A stretch of DNA of 64,000 bases, taken from Cymbidium sinense (taxonomy: Eukaryota > Streptophyta > Magnoliopsida > Asparagales > Orchidaceae). The DNA lies in contig CM038225.1 of NCBI GenBank assembly GCA_021442155.1, forward strand, positions 84,208,925 through 84,272,924. The letters are read 5' to 3'. The notes below the pieces were generated by a model that ran no database searches, was not told the origin of the DNA, and worked only from the letters and a program-made list of their open reading frames with translations. The position numbers and the translations under genes are program-made. Below are positions 63,790 through 64,000 of the stretch, one piece after another. Numbering within the stretch: position 1 is the first letter of the stretch; each line of letters starts with the position of its first letter.

Positions 63790-64000
63790 AAAACTTATTC
63801 ATTTAAGAGGGAGGTAGTTAGGTAAATCTTTAAGAACCTCTTAAAGAAACCAAAATTTCAACTACATGAGCCTAGGAAGCCGGAAGAAGTGGGTAGGAGT
63901 AATGATCCTAACTTTTGCCCCTATCACCGTATGCTAGGCCATGTTTTGGAGGATTGCTTTACATTTAAGGACTGGATTGAGCATAGCTACAAGTCAAGAG
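63790..64000 (+). pseudogene. Ty3/gypsy gag fragment with zinc knuckle, cut by window edge
   Basis: Plus-strand reading gives FKNLLKKPKFQLHEP, PEEVGRSNDPNF, CPYHRMLGHVLEDC and FTFKDWIEHSYKS. The C-x2-H-x4-H-x4-C spacing is that of a gag zinc knuckle with His at the second ligand, a form seen in Tat-type gag. An in-frame TAA at 63823-63825 lies before it. It is on the opposite strand to the nearby gypsy pol, so it belongs to another copy inserted in copy C. Confidence 0.75.

Overview
This window is nuclear DNA of a flowering plant. It is AT-rich, has spliceosomal introns with GT/AG borders, and carries plant-type squalene epoxidase exons, Ty3/gypsy (Tat/Ogre-like), LINE, hAT-like and Mutator-like elements and many TA/TTA/CT microsatellites. 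A very long repeat-filled first intron fits a large-genome plant such as a palm or another monocot, but the species cannot be fixed from sequence alone. No intact protein-coding gene was found. The long open frames are either shadows in low-complexity DNA or pieces of the degraded genes described here.

Layout. Bases 1-2,750 hold unrecognised AT-rich DNA. Bases about 2,750-7,650 are copy D of a large LTR-like repeat family. Bases 9,279-35,249 on the minus strand hold one squalene epoxidase (SQE) gene with all eight exons still recognisable in the right order. It is clearly a pseudogene: three in-frame stops, two one-base frameshifts, a four-base insertion, a lost splice acceptor and a shortened FAD-binding motif. 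Its first intron (14,645-35,069) is about 20.4 kb and contains a decayed LINE, a Mutator-like fold-back element, a MITE candidate, two inverted copies of an unnamed dispersed repeat and several microsatellites. Upstream of the gene (35,250-39,970) there is a relict TATA box, a second TATA-like box pointing the other way, a GC-richer degenerate C/A/T-simple block and a cryptically simple AAT-rich tract.

From about 39,970 to the end the DNA is a nested retrotransposon complex. The outer element is a minus-strand Tat/Ogre-like Ty3/gypsy: RNase H (60,070 to 59,234), integrase zinc finger and core (58,629 to 57,920), integrase C-terminus (50,285 to about 49,905), a 3' region with tandem repeats (49,904 to 47,321), and copy A of the 7.3-7.6 kb LTR-like family (47,320 to about 39,971), placed where the 3' LTR is expected. 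Copy B (50,286-57,919) has split the integrase. It starts TG, ends CA and is flanked by a 5-bp duplication CCCAT, and removing it rejoins the integrase frame exactly. Copy C (from 60,071) interrupts the RT/RNase H part and is itself cut near 63,765 by another gypsy element whose gag zinc-knuckle region runs off the right edge on the plus strand. A 588-bp hAT-like element with an 8-bp target duplication sits between RNase H and integrase and carries a tRNA-like box A/box B pair.

No functional gene network is present. The window records the decay of a sterol-pathway gene beside repeated nesting of one long-LTR retrotransposon family. All calls were made by eye from translation and recalled family consensus; no database search was run.
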